64,000 nt of DNA from Acidobacteriota bacterium (lineage in GTDB: Bacteria; Acidobacteriota; Vicinamibacteria; Vicinamibacterales; UBA2999), in the NCBI GenBank assembly GCA_947465645.1, contig CANIBQ010000008.1:1-64000 (forward strand), written 5' to 3'. The translations under genes were made by a program, and so were the position numbers. The notes beneath the pieces were generated by a model that saw only the letters and a list, made by a program, of their open reading frames with translations, ran no database searches and was not told the origin of the DNA. The first letter of the stretch is position 1. Each line of letters starts with the position of its first letter. This document shows, one piece after another, positions 24,215-32,418 of the stretch.

Positions 24215-24493
24215 ATGGCCACGTCAGACGCGCTCGGGATGGTCGAGACACGAGGTCTCATCGGTTCGGTGGAAGCCGCCGATGCGATGGTCAAGGCCGC
24301 GAACGTCACGCTGATCGGCAAGGAATACATCGGCGCCGGCTACGTCACGGTGCTGGTTCGCGGGGACGTCGGCGCCGTCAAGGCGGCGACTGACGCCGGA
24401 GCCGCCGCCGCCCGCCGCGTCGGCGAGCTGATCTCGGTTCACGTGATACCCAGGCCCCACGCTGACGTCGAAAGAATCCTCCCCAAGGCCTAG
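24215..24493 (+). CDS. BMC-H hexameric bacterial microcompartment shell protein
   Basis: 92 residues, one BMC (Pfam00936-type) domain of the PduA/CcmK class that tiles as hexamers into a protein shell. [21 protein letters not shown] at the start, and the pore loop plus [21 protein letters not shown] and [14 protein letters not shown], are close to PduA. The pore loop reads EYIGAG where PduA has KIGSG, so the constricting Ser is replaced by Ala and the preceding Lys by Tyr, which should change what passes through the pore. The ATG at 24215 starts the canonical fold. It is followed after 91 bp (holding a CACGGAG palindrome) by an aldehyde dehydrogenase gene. No vertex protein (BMC-P) or trimer (BMC-T) is nearby. 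Confidence 0.94.
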   Translation: MATSDALGMVETRGLIGSVEAADAMVKAANVTLIGKEYIGAGYVTVLVRGDVGAVKAATDAGAAAARRVGELISVHVIPRPHADVERILPKA

Positions 24494-24508
24494 CCTTCCA
24501 ATGACACG

Positions 24509-24570
24509 GGCCACGGAGACACAGAGGCACGGAGGAATATTGCGCTCCGCGTCTCCGTGCCTCCGTGGCT
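24509..24570. repeat. CACGGAG-type dispersed palindromic repeat, copy 2
   Basis: GGGCCACGGAGACACAGAGG and its complement flank a short AATATTGC loop. It sits in the spacer between the BMC-H and aldehyde dehydrogenase genes and might act as a processing or attenuation hairpin. Confidence 0.87.
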
Positions 24571-24584
24571 TGTGCGCCTGACAA

Positions 24585-26363
24585 ATGGCCGACGCTCGGG
24601 CCGATAAGGATCTCGCCTCTATCGCCGAGGCACGCACGCTTGCGCGCGCCGCCCGGCAGGCGCAGACGCAGCTTGCCGAGCTCTCCCAGGAACAGATCGA
24701 CGCCATCGTCACCGCCATGGCCGCGGCCGTGACGCCGCACGCCGAGACGCTGGCGCGCCTGGCCGTCGAGGAGACCGGCTACGGGGTGGTCTCCGACAAG
24801 ATCCAGAAGAACATCTTCGCGTCGTGCCAGGTGTATGAGTTCATCCGCCCGATGCGAACGGTGGGCGTCGTGAACCGGATCGAAGAGAAGAAGATCGTCG
24901 AGATCGCCGAGCCCTTCGGGGTGGTCGCCGCGATTGTCCCGTCCACCAATCCCACGTCGACGGCGATCTACAAGGTGCTGATCGCGCTGAAGGCGCGGTG
25001 CGCGATCGTGATCAGTCCCCATCCCTCGGCGGTGCGCTGCATCACGCGGGCGGTCGAGATCATGGCCGAGGCGGCCGCGCGCGCGGGCGCGCCGGCCGGC
25101 AGCATCGGGTGGATGAGCACGGTGACGCTCGAAGGCACCCAGGAACTGATGAAGCACCGCGACGTCGCCGTGATCCTGGCGACCGGCGGCATGGGCCTGG
25201 TGCGGGCGGCCTATAGCGCCGGCAAGCCTGCCTACGGGGTGGGCCCGGGCAACGCACCCTGCTACGTGGAGTCGAGTGCGGATTTGAAGAAAGCCGCCAG
25301 CGACATCCTGACCGGGAAGACCTTCGACAACGGGGTGCTCTGTTCGTCCCCCAATTCAGTGGTCGTGGACGCGGGTGTCGCGGAAGAACTGCGCCGGGAG
25401 TTCCAGGCCGGCGGCGGCTACTTCATGAACCAGGCGGAGATGGACACCCTCTCGAAGGTGCTGGTGACCCCGCAGCGGCTACCCAATCCGGCCCTGGTCG
25501 GCAAGTCAGCGGCCTTCATCGCCGAACAGGTCGGCCTGAAGGTACCCGCCGGCACCCGCGCGCTGATTGCCCCGTTGACGGGCGTCGGGCGTGACTACCC
25601 GCTCTCGATCGAGAAGCTGGCGCCGATCCTCTCCTGGTATGTCGTCAAGGACTGGCGGGAAGGGTGCGAGCGGTGCATCCAGATCCTGCGCTACGGCGGC
25701 ATGGGGCACACCATGTCCGTCCACTCGAAGAACGACGAGGTGATCCTCCAGTTCGGGCTGAAGAAGCCGGCGTTCCGCATCTGCGTGAACACGCCGACCA
25801 CCCACGGGTCGATTGGTCTGACCACCGGGCTGGATCCGGCGATGACCCTGGGGTGCGGAGGCTGGGGCGGCAACATCACCTCGGACAACATCACCCCGAA
25901 GCACCTCCTGAACATCAAGCGGCTGGCCTACGAGCTCCGGCCGGCGGTAGTCACCCCTCTTTCTGTGGGGCCGACCTCCCATGTGGGGCAAGCCTTGTCA
26001 GGCTTGCCCGGCGGACCTGACAAGGTCCGCCCCACTGGCCCGCCCTTACCCCAAGCCCCCGCCCGCCCGGTTCGGGACGGGATCCCCGCCGAGGCCCTCG
26101 CCGCACGGATCGACCAGTTCCTGGCCTCGAAAGGCTATAAGGCTCCTGACCTCAATACGGCTCAGATCCCCCCGCCAACTGTCGGAAACAGCTCAGTGCA
26201 GGCTTCCGTTTCTGCCGCCGACTTCATATGTGAGGACGACGTGCGGACGGCGATTCGGGCAGGTCGGAAACTGCTCGTCGGGGAGAAGACGATCATCACC
26301 CCGTCGGCGCGCGACCTCGGAGAAGCCGAAAAGGTCTTTATTCAGGCCGGTTGGCCCTCCTGA
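24585..26363 (+). CDS. Microcompartment-type CoA-acylating aldehyde dehydrogenase with C-terminal extension
   Basis: 592 residues, about 125 longer than PduP/EutE. Residues about 15-465 form the acylating ALDH core: [21 protein letters not shown], the nucleotide region [25 protein letters not shown] and the catalytic Cys in [14 protein letters not shown]. It converts an aldehyde to its acyl-CoA with NAD. The extension has three parts: a linker (about 466-485) encoded by a palindromic repeat, an amphipathic helix [18 protein letters not shown] that looks like a shell-targeting (encapsulation) peptide, and a final segment [28 protein letters not shown] resembling the TPSAREL motif I associate with EutT-like proteins. 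The adjacent BMC-H gene supports lumen localisation. Confidence 0.9.
   Translation: MADARADKDLASIAEARTLARAARQAQTQLAELSQEQIDAIVTAMAAAVTPHAETLARLAVEETGYGVVSDKIQKNIFASCQVYEFIRPMRTVGVVNRIEEKKIVEIAEPFGVVAAIVPSTNPTSTAIYKVLIALKARCAIVISPHPSAVRCITRAVEIMAEAAARAGAPAGSIGWMSTVTLEGTQELMKHRDVAVILATGGMGLVRAAYSAGKPAYGVGPGNAPCYVESSADLKKAASDILTGKTFDNGVLCSSPNSVVVDAGVAEELRREFQAGGGYFMNQAEMDTLSKVLVTPQRLPNPALVGKSAAFIAEQVGLKVPAGTRALIAPLTGVGRDYPLSIEKLAPILSWYVVKDWREGCERCIQILRYGGMGHTMSVHSKNDEVILQFGLKKPAFRICVNTPTTHGSIGLTTGLDPAMTLGCGGWGGNITSDNITPKHLLNIKRLAYELRPAVVTPLSVGPTSHVGQALSGLPGGPDKVRPTGPPLPQAPARPVRDGIPAEALAARIDQFLASKGYKAPDLNTAQIPPPTVGNSSVQASVSAADFICEDDVRTAIRAGRKLLVGEKTIITPSARDLGEAEKVFIQAGWPS
25983..26035. repeat. 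GTGGGGC...GCCCCAC double-hairpin repeat inside the aldehyde dehydrogenase gene
   Basis: 53 bp made of GTGGGGCAAGCCTTGTCAGG, then CTTGCCCGGCGGACCTGACA, then AGGTCCGCCCCAC; it contains two nested stems (GGCAAGCC.../GGACCTG...). A near-identical copy lies between genes at 34760-34812. Here it is translated in frame as [18 protein letters not shown]. Confidence 0.93.
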
Positions 26364-26397
26364 TCAGCTATAACTGCTGAGCCCGCTGGACTTATTG

Positions 26398-26427
26398 TTG
26401 ACCCTCGTTTTCAGGGAATGGTAGAGT
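26398..26427 (+). promoter_or_regulatory. Predicted sigma-70 type promoter for the lytic transglycosylase gene
   Basis: TTGACC (26398-26403, one mismatch to TTGACA), an 18-bp spacer and TAGAGT (26422-26427, two mismatches to TATAAT). The expected start of transcription falls about at the ATG at 26435, so the message could be leaderless. Confidence 0.4.
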
Positions 26428-26434
26428 ACGCCTG

Positions 26435-28186
26435 ATGCTGAGCCTGCGCCACGGCCTGACCGCAGCTATTTGCGCCCTCGGACTGTTCTCCGCCGCCTGC
26501 GCGGCGAAGATCCCGGCGACAGCCGTGCTCTTACCGACACCCGGGGCGGTAACGTCGCCCGCTTCCGCAGCTCCTGCTCCCCCGTCCCAACCCCAGCCCG
26601 ATCCCGTCGCGGACCTGATTGCCGTCTCCACCCGTCACTTCGAGAACGGGCAGCGGGAGCTTCAGCTGGGCCACCTGGTGATGGCCAAGGCGGCCTTTAA
26701 CAAGGCGCTGGAAGTGCTCCTCGAATCCCCCTATGGGGCGCGGACGGAGCCGACGATCCGGGTCCATTTCGACCGCATGGTCGAGCGCATCAGCGCCTAC
26801 GAAGTCACGGCCCTGGCCCAGGGCGACGGTTTCGCGGAACAGAAGGCCGAACCGGCGTCGATTGACGACCTGCTGGCGCTGTCCACCTTTGACCCGCCCG
26901 TCCCGACCCGCGAGACCCAGGACGCCGTCGCCGCCGACCTCCGGGCGATCACCCACGACATCGATATCCCTCTCAACGCCAAAGTCCTGTCATTCGTACA
27001 GCTTTTTTCGGGCCGCTTGAAGAGCTTCCTGGAAGAAGGGCTCAGCCGCGGCGCGCAGTACCTGCCGATGGTCCAGGAGGTGTTCCGGGCCGAGGGTCTC
27101 CCGCTGGACCTCGCCTACGTCCCGCTGGTCGAAAGCGCGTTCAAGCCGAGCGCGTTGTCGCGCGCCAAGGCACGGGGCATCTGGCAGTTCATGCGCGGTA
27201 CGGGGCTCGAAAACGGCCTGAAGCATGACTGGTACATCGACGAGCGCGCCGACGCGGAGAAATCGACCCGGGCCGCCGCCAAGTACCTCAAGACCCTCAA
27301 TAGGATGTTCAAGGGCGACTGGCACCTGGCGCTGGCCTCCTACAACGGCGGACCCGGACGCGTGCAGCGCGCGGTCAAGCGCTCCGGCCGCACCGACTTC
27401 TGGCAGCTGACGGCGACGACCAAGTACCTGCCGCGGGAGACGCGTGATTACGTCCCCTTGATCCTGGCCGCCGTGATCGTTGCGCGGAACCCGGCGCAGT
27501 ACGGGCTGAACATCCAGCCGGTCGAGACCCCATCGTTCGAAACGGTCACCTTGCCGGACGCGGTGGACCTCCGCCATGTCGCGGAGTGGATCGACTCCCC
27601 GGTGCAGACCCTGCAGGCGCTCAACCCGGAGCTGCGCCGCTGGACGACGCCGGTTCGCGCCAAGGATTACGAGCTGAAGGTGCCCCAGGGAACCGCGGAC
27701 GTCGTCCGGGAACAGCTGGCCCTGAACGAGCCGGCCGGGCTGGCGTCGCTCAACTGGCACACGGTGCGCAAAGGCGAGACGATTCTCAGTATCTCCAAGA
27801 AGCTGAAGGTCAGCCGTGCGGACCTGGCGGAAGCGAACTACCTGTCGGCCAAGTCGAAGGTGGCGGCCGGACAGCGTCTGATCATCCCGCGCGCACCGGC
27901 CCTGCTGCTCGCTTCGCGGACGGAGACGCCGGCGCCGCCGGTCACCGAGTCGCGTTCGGTTGACGTGGTGGTCGCAAGCAACGTCGCGCCGCAGGCCGCG
28001 AAGACCGAGCAGGCGAAGCTCAGTTACCGGGTCAAGCGTGGCGACACGCTCTTCTCCATTGCCCGGCTCTACCGGACGACGGTCGCATCCCTGAAGAGCT
28101 GGAACAAGATCCGCGGGAACGCCATCCAGGTCGGCCAGCGGCTGACGATCTTCTCGCAGCGCCGCACGGACAACGCCACCGATTAG
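26435..28186 (+). CDS. MltD-like membrane-bound lytic murein transglycosylase
   Basis: 583 residues. Lipobox-like signal sequence (LFSAAC, Cys22), so probably an outer-membrane lipoprotein. An N-terminal helical region precedes the family 1 SLT domain (about 215-345): YVPLVESAFKPSALSRAKARGIWQFM contains the catalytic Glu near 233, with later ALASYNGGPGRV. Two C-terminal LysM peptidoglycan-binding motifs are visible, WHTVRKGETILSISKKLKV and YRVKRGDTLFSIARLYRTT. The enzyme cleaves glycan strands with 1,6-anhydro-MurNAc formation, producing muropeptides that murQ and nagB could recycle. No good Shine-Dalgarno sequence is seen. Transcription ends at the strong hairpin at 28225. Confidence 0.92.
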   Translation: MLSLRHGLTAAICALGLFSAACAAKIPATAVLLPTPGAVTSPASAAPAPPSQPQPDPVADLIAVSTRHFENGQRELQLGHLVMAKAAFNKALEVLLESPYGARTEPTIRVHFDRMVERISAYEVTALAQGDGFAEQKAEPASIDDLLALSTFDPPVPTRETQDAVAADLRAITHDIDIPLNAKVLSFVQLFSGRLKSFLEEGLSRGAQYLPMVQEVFRAEGLPLDLAYVPLVESAFKPSALSRAKARGIWQFMRGTGLENGLKHDWYIDERADAEKSTRAAAKYLKTLNRMFKGDWHLALASYNGGPGRVQRAVKRSGRTDFWQLTATTKYLPRETRDYVPLILAAVIVARNPAQYGLNIQPVETPSFETVTLPDAVDLRHVAEWIDSPVQTLQALNPELRRWTTPVRAKDYELKVPQGTADVVREQLALNEPAGLASLNWHTVRKGETILSISKKLKVSRADLAEANYLSAKSKVAAGQRLIIPRAPALLLASRTETPAPPVTESRSVDVVVASNVAPQAAKTEQAKLSYRVKRGDTLFSIARLYRTTVASLKSWNKIRGNAIQVGQRLTIFSQRRTDNATD

Positions 28187-28224
28187 TCGGATGGCGGGTC
28201 CACAGGACCTGCCCCACAGACATG

Positions 28225-28256
28225 AAAAAAGCCCGGGCTCAACGCCCGGGCTTTTT
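28225..28256. terminator. Bidirectional Rho-independent terminator
   Basis: Perfect GC-rich stem GCCCGGGC / GCCCGGGC with a TCAAC loop, preceded by AAAAAA and followed by TTTTT, so it works on both strands for the convergent transglycosylase and coiled-coil genes. Confidence 0.95.
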
Positions 28257-28261
28257 GATGT

Positions 28262-28334
28262 ACGGCGTAGGGCGGGTCCTTCGGACCCGCCGGCGGACCT
28301 GACAGATCCGCTCCAAATAGCGTCCGCCCCGCGT
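28262..28334. repeat. GGCGGGTCC/GGACCCGCC palindromic spacer repeat
   Basis: GGCGGGTCCTTCGGACCCGCC hairpin followed by CGGCGGACCTGACAGATCCG, related to the GTGGGGC family at 25983 and 34760 but degenerate. A further partial copy (GGCGGGTCCACAGGACCTGC) lies at 28193-28215. Confidence 0.65.
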
Positions 28335-28335
28335 A

Positions 28336-30957
28336 CTAGGCGCTGACCTGCTTGCGGCCGCCGCCGTCTTCCGGCTTGCCGCCCGACCGCGTCCGCAGCT
28401 GCTTGATGCTCTGCTCGATCCGCTCGGCCAGCTCCCGCTCGTGATTCAGCATGCGCAGCGTGTTCTGCGCCTCCTGCATGACGAACTCGAGGCGCGACAG
28501 CTTGTCGGTCAGGTGGTCGATGACCGCCTTCTGCTCGCCAAGCGTTTCGAGGTTCACCTTGACGTCTTCGAGAAGGTTGGAAATGAGGTTGGTCTTCGAC
28601 TGCACCTCGTCCACCGTCTTGCGGCGCACCTCGATGATGGCGATCTTCTCTTCCGTCTCGGACGCCTTCGACAGCAGCTCGTGCACCTGCTTCCGCAGCG
28701 CCGCGACGTCTTCGCGGTGGTCGGCGACGTACTGCAGATCCGCCCGGCTCTTGGCGCTGATCTGATGGACGCTGTCGACCTCCGCCTTGACCGCGTTGAC
28801 CACCGCTTCGCGATCGGCGAGGGCCTTCATCTTCTGCTCGACCTCGGCTGACTTCTGGGCCAGCTCGGTCATCTTGGCCTCGACGCCCGCCATCTTCTTC
28901 TCGGAGAACGCCAGCTGCGAGCGGCGCTGTTCGAGCGACTTGTACATCGCCTCCGCGCGTTTGAGCTGGTCCTCCGCGGCTTCGGACTGCGCGATGGCGT
29001 CGCGCTGGCGCGCCTGGACGCGCGACAGCTCGGCGAGCATTTCGTCCTTGGCCGCGCCGGAGCGGCCCAGCTCCTCGCCCAGCGAGTGCATCTGCTTCAT
29101 GCGCTCGCCTGCGTCCACCGCCAGCGTGCGGCTCTCCTCGACCAGCTCCGTCAGGCGGACCTGCTGCTCGTTGACGCCTTCGACCTTCTGCTGCGCGTCG
29201 AGCATCTGCGCCACGACGCCGTCGCACTGCGTCTTCAACGTGTCGAGCTCGGCGCGCCGCGCCAGCTGCTCGGCCAGCTTCCGGTCGACCTCCGACGTCA
29301 CCGAATGCAGCGCGTTGATGCGACCCTCGAGCTTCTCCACGAACTGGATGCGGCCGGTCACTCGCGTGAGCTGCCCATCGAGCTCGCCCGAGAGCTCGCC
29401 GAGCCTGGTCGCCTGCTTGGTGCCGTCCTCGACCAGCGTCAGCTTGCCGAGGATCGCGTCGATGGTCGCCTCGAGCTCGGGCGTGCGCGCCCGGAACGAG
29501 GTGAGACGGTCACCGAAGGCTTCGAGCGCGGCGCGGTCGGCGCCGAGTCTCTCCCGGAGGTTGGCGATCTCCGCGTGCGACTGGTGGAAGTCCTGGATCT
29601 CCTTCCGGAGCACGTCGAGGTCCGTGCGGCTCTGCTTGAGGCTGTCGTACTGCGCGGCGGTGCGCTTCGTCAGGTCGTCCACCTGGGCGAGCCGCTCGCC
29701 GAGCGTTTCCAGCGTCGCCTGTTTCGTCGAGAGCTCGTCGGCCTGGGTCACCAGTCCCTGAAAGTCCTTGCTCAGGGCGTCAACACGCTGGTTCATCTGC
29801 GACAGGTGGCGTTCCTTCACGCTGAGCGCTTCCATGCGGCTCTCGGCTTCGTGGACAGAACCCTGCAGCGCGCGGAGGCGCTGGTCGAACGCTTCGAATT
29901 CCTTCTTCTCGAGCGCCAGCTTCTCGACGTAGCTGCGCATGACGTCCACGAGCGCGCGGCCGTCCTTCTCCATGCGCGCCGTCTCGCGGCTGAACTCGTC
30001 GCGCACCTTGGTGGCGGTCTCGACCTTCTCGTTGGTCTCTTCCACGAGCTGCTCGATCCGGGCGACCGTCTCCTCACTGCGCGTCGCCACCTTGATCTGC
30101 TCGTTCAACTTGCCGATCTGGACGTCCATGGCCCAGACCATCTCGTTGAGGCGATTGGCCTCGACGACGGCGCGGTCGATGGTGTGCTTCTGCCCCTCGA
30201 GGGCCTTGGCCTTCTGGTTGACGTGCTCGGCGAGCGAGTTCAGGGATGTCAGCTTCTCCTCCGTCGTCCCGCTCAATTCCTGGAGCTGCATCAACGGTCC
30301 GAGCTTCCGCTCCACTTCCTTGACCGCCTCGGTGGCGGCCGACGAATCCTCGCGGGCGGCGCGCGAGGTTTCGCGCAGCTTCGCGTAGTCCTGGGCCAGC
30401 TGGCCGGCGTTGCCGCGCACCTGGTCCAGCTCTCCACGGAGACCGGAGGCGAGGTCGACCGACTGCTTGATTTCGTTCTGGGACTGGCGAAGCTGGGTGC
30501 GGAACTCTTCGAGCGCGACGCGTTCCTTCTTGATCGCGTCGACGCTGGCCTGGGTCTCGAGCGCCTGGGACGAGAGCTGCTGGACCTGTCGCCGGTGCTT
30601 CTGAAGCTCACCGTCGGGCGCCATCAGCTTCTCGGCAGCCTGCTGCGCGTTGGTTGCCATCTCGATCAGCGACTGGACGCGCCGTTCGACGTCGCCGAAG
30701 GTCTTCGCCTGCTGCTCGAGGCCGTCGATGCGCCTGACGAGCGCGTCGAGTTTTTCAGTGGCGCCGGCCGCCTTCTGGTCAACCTGCTCGAGCGACTTCC
30801 CCATCTGCGTCAGCTTCACGCTTCGCATCGAGATCTGGGTGAGCATCGCGCTCAGGGCACTGCGTTCCTCTTTGGCCGCGGTGATCAGACTTTGAAGATC
30901 GTCGGACTGCTTCTGGGCCTTGCCGCCGCCGGCAAGCCCTTTCAGGGCGTCGAGCAT
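28336..30957 (-). CDS. Large coiled-coil protein, unknown function
   Basis: 873 residues, almost wholly predicted heptad-type helix (strings rich in E, K, Q, L, A, R and V with very few Pro or Gly). There is a Gly/Lys-rich N-terminal patch (GLAGGGKAQKQ) and a short basic, Gly-rich C-terminal tail (GGKPEDGGGRKQVSA). No signal peptide, membrane helix, Walker motif or head domain is visible, so it is not an SMC or MukB ATPase. The length would span roughly 100 nm if one continuous rod. Such proteins act as filament, scaffold or cell-shape elements in several phyla, but I cannot assign one. It is monocistronic, and its convergent neighbour is separated by a strong terminator. Confidence 0.85.
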   Translation of the reverse strand: MLDALKGLAGGGKAQKQSDDLQSLITAAKEERSALSAMLTQISMRSVKLTQMGKSLEQVDQKAAGATEKLDALVRRIDGLEQQAKTFGDVERRVQSLIEMATNAQQAAEKLMAPDGELQKHRRQVQQLSSQALETQASVDAIKKERVALEEFRTQLRQSQNEIKQSVDLASGLRGELDQVRGNAGQLAQDYAKLRETSRAAREDSSAATEAVKEVERKLGPLMQLQELSGTTEEKLTSLNSLAEHVNQKAKALEGQKHTIDRAVVEANRLNEMVWAMDVQIGKLNEQIKVATRSEETVARIEQLVEETNEKVETATKVRDEFSRETARMEKDGRALVDVMRSYVEKLALEKKEFEAFDQRLRALQGSVHEAESRMEALSVKERHLSQMNQRVDALSKDFQGLVTQADELSTKQATLETLGERLAQVDDLTKRTAAQYDSLKQSRTDLDVLRKEIQDFHQSHAEIANLRERLGADRAALEAFGDRLTSFRARTPELEATIDAILGKLTLVEDGTKQATRLGELSGELDGQLTRVTGRIQFVEKLEGRINALHSVTSEVDRKLAEQLARRAELDTLKTQCDGVVAQMLDAQQKVEGVNEQQVRLTELVEESRTLAVDAGERMKQMHSLGEELGRSGAAKDEMLAELSRVQARQRDAIAQSEAAEDQLKRAEAMYKSLEQRRSQLAFSEKKMAGVEAKMTELAQKSAEVEQKMKALADREAVVNAVKAEVDSVHQISAKSRADLQYVADHREDVAALRKQVHELLSKASETEEKIAIIEVRRKTVDEVQSKTNLISNLLEDVKVNLETLGEQKAVIDHLTDKLSRLEFVMQEAQNTLRMLNHERELAERIEQSIKQLRTRSGGKPEDGGGRKQVSA

Positions 30958-31081
30958 GGTGGATCCTTCTCGAAAGACATGCCTTGTACGTAGCGTCCGA
31001 CCCGGCAGGACCGGGGTCGCGCGGAGGCTAGGGTAACAGGCGTTGCGGCTAAACTCAACAGGGGATTGCGTTTATCCCACG

Positions 31082-31101
31082 GGCGCCGCATATGCGGCGC
31101 C
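31082..31101. repeat. Perfect 20-bp palindrome in spacer
   Basis: GGCGCCGCATATGCGGCGCC at 31082-31101 is completely self-complementary with no loop. It lies upstream of the coiled-coil gene (about 125 bp) and downstream of the small membrane protein gene. It could be a regulator-binding site or chance GC symmetry. Confidence 0.6.
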
Positions 31102-31157
31102 GTGGCTGCTGGCTGGAATATCGGCCGGCGCGGGGGGGCGGAACAGGGCGGGAGGCG

Positions 31158-31367
31158 CTAGCGCTTCACGAACGTGCAGGACGCCGGCTCGCCCTCGACC
31201 ATGCGAGCTTCGACCGTGCGGCCCTGCCCGTAGTCGGCGGCCGAAGGGGCTTCACCCACCGAGTAGGCGATGCCGAGGAACATGACGACCGTCATCACGA
31301 TGTCGAGCCAGACCAGCCCGCCATCCCGCCGCGCCACCGTGTGGCCCATTTCGAATCCGGTTCTCAT
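31158..31367 (-). CDS. Small single-pass membrane protein, 69 residues, unknown function
   Basis: The ATG at 31367 is preceded at seven bases by a strong Shine-Dalgarno TGGAGG, which decides this start against the much longer open frame reaching 31571. The protein has a short polar N-terminus (MRTGFEMGHTVARRDGG), one membrane helix (about 18-38, LVWLDIVMTVVMFLGIAYSVG) and a soluble tail with one Cys near the end (EPASCTFVKR). The tail suggests a periplasmic or cytoplasmic tether. No homologue is recognised. The adjacent AraC gene is divergent. Confidence 0.6.
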   Translation of the reverse strand: MRTGFEMGHTVARRDGGLVWLDIVMTVVMFLGIAYSVGEAPSAADYGQGRTVEARMVEGEPASCTFVKR

Positions 31368-31459
31368 CGCGCAACCTCCAAGGGACCGTGCAGCCCATCC
31401 ATTCGCGCCGCGTATCATGAATCCCTCACGACCATCGGCTGAAAACGATTGTCGGTCGT

Positions 31460-32311
31460 GTGCCCGCACGCGCGACGCCAATCGGGTTCCATCCTTGGGG
31501 ACCGCGGCGGATCGTGAATGTGTTTGGGAACGATTGCAGGCGGGACGTGCCACAGAGTCTTTCACGTGCACAGATCGGCGTCAGCGCGTCGTGGTTGACG
31601 TCAACAATTCGAGAATGCCAGGCCTTTTTGGGCGAATCCGTGTCGCTGGTCCCCACCGACCTGCGCCAGCGCGCCGCGCGCTTTATCGCCCGGCTGCCGG
31701 CCGCGCGCACGCCCCTGGAAACACTGACGCAAAAGGGACTTCTGCTCGACTTGGCGGTGCAGTTCGGCTACGCGGCGCACAAGGCCTTTCACCAACATGC
31801 GGGCCCCAACGACTCGTGGCGGCGATGCCCTTTCAAACCGGCCGCGACGCTCGACGAGTGGCCGCACGATCTCAGCCGTTCAACGGCGCACGCGTTTCAA
31901 CGCTGGGCGGTCCGTTTCGCGTCCGCCCTCCAGGCCGCGCATCCCGCCACCTGCGTCTATGGCGCCGAGCATTACGTTAAACAGCACTACCGGACGCGCA
32001 TCGCCATCGGACCACTGGCCCGGCACGTCGGGTGCTCGCCCGCCTACCTGCAGCGCACGTTCAAGGAACGCACCGGATTCACGCTCCGCGAGTATCAGTC
32101 CGAGCTCCGCCTGCAGGAGGCCCTGACGCTCCTCCTGGATTCGGACTTGAAGATCGAGGCGATCGCCCGTGAGGTCGGGTATCACAGCAAGAAGGATCTC
32201 TACCGGATTGTCGAGGCCAGGGTGGGATGCACGCCGCTCGAATTCCGCAAGCGGCGCGGCGCCGGAACGCCTCCCGAGGCCGCAAAAATCGCCAAGGTCG
32301 CCGTCGTCTAG
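31460..32311 (+). CDS. AraC-family transcriptional regulator
   Basis: 283 residues. The C-terminal AraC/XylS DNA-binding domain is complete (about 185-275): two helix-turn-helix units, IGPLARHVGCSPAYLQRTFKERTGFTLREYQ and IEAIAREVGYHSKKDLYRIVEARVGCTPLEFRK. The N-terminal half has no recognisable cupin effector domain. A part of it (LLLDLAVQFGYAAHKAFHQHAG, about 94-115) weakly resembles a second HTH of the same kind. The GTG at 31460 is the first start in frame; a GTG at 31514 is also possible. It is divergent from the small membrane protein gene. Target genes unknown. Confidence 0.8.
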   Translation: MPARATPIGFHPWGPRRIVNVFGNDCRRDVPQSLSRAQIGVSASWLTSTIRECQAFLGESVSLVPTDLRQRAARFIARLPAARTPLETLTQKGLLLDLAVQFGYAAHKAFHQHAGPNDSWRRCPFKPAATLDEWPHDLSRSTAHAFQRWAVRFASALQAAHPATCVYGAEHYVKQHYRTRIAIGPLARHVGCSPAYLQRTFKERTGFTLREYQSELRLQEALTLLLDSDLKIEAIAREVGYHSKKDLYRIVEARVGCTPLEFRKRRGAGTPPEAAKIAKVAVV

Positions 32312-32418
32312 GATCGCAATATTTCCAACGCCCGTGCCCGCGTCCCGCCTGACATCGCGTATTTCCTCGTAAACCTGCCCATCACCGCCGCCGCCTCGCG
32401 GATTGCACTGAGGGATGC

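Noticed and set aside
26990..29227. Minus-strand 745-residue frame across the transglycosylase and coiled-coil genes
   Set aside because: It crosses a strong terminator and two firm genes in another frame; composition is Arg/Gly-rich.
31368..31571. N-terminal extension of the small membrane protein
   Set aside because: A strong Shine-Dalgarno sequence is placed for the ATG at 31367; the extension is Arg/Ser-rich with no helix and overlaps the regulator gene.
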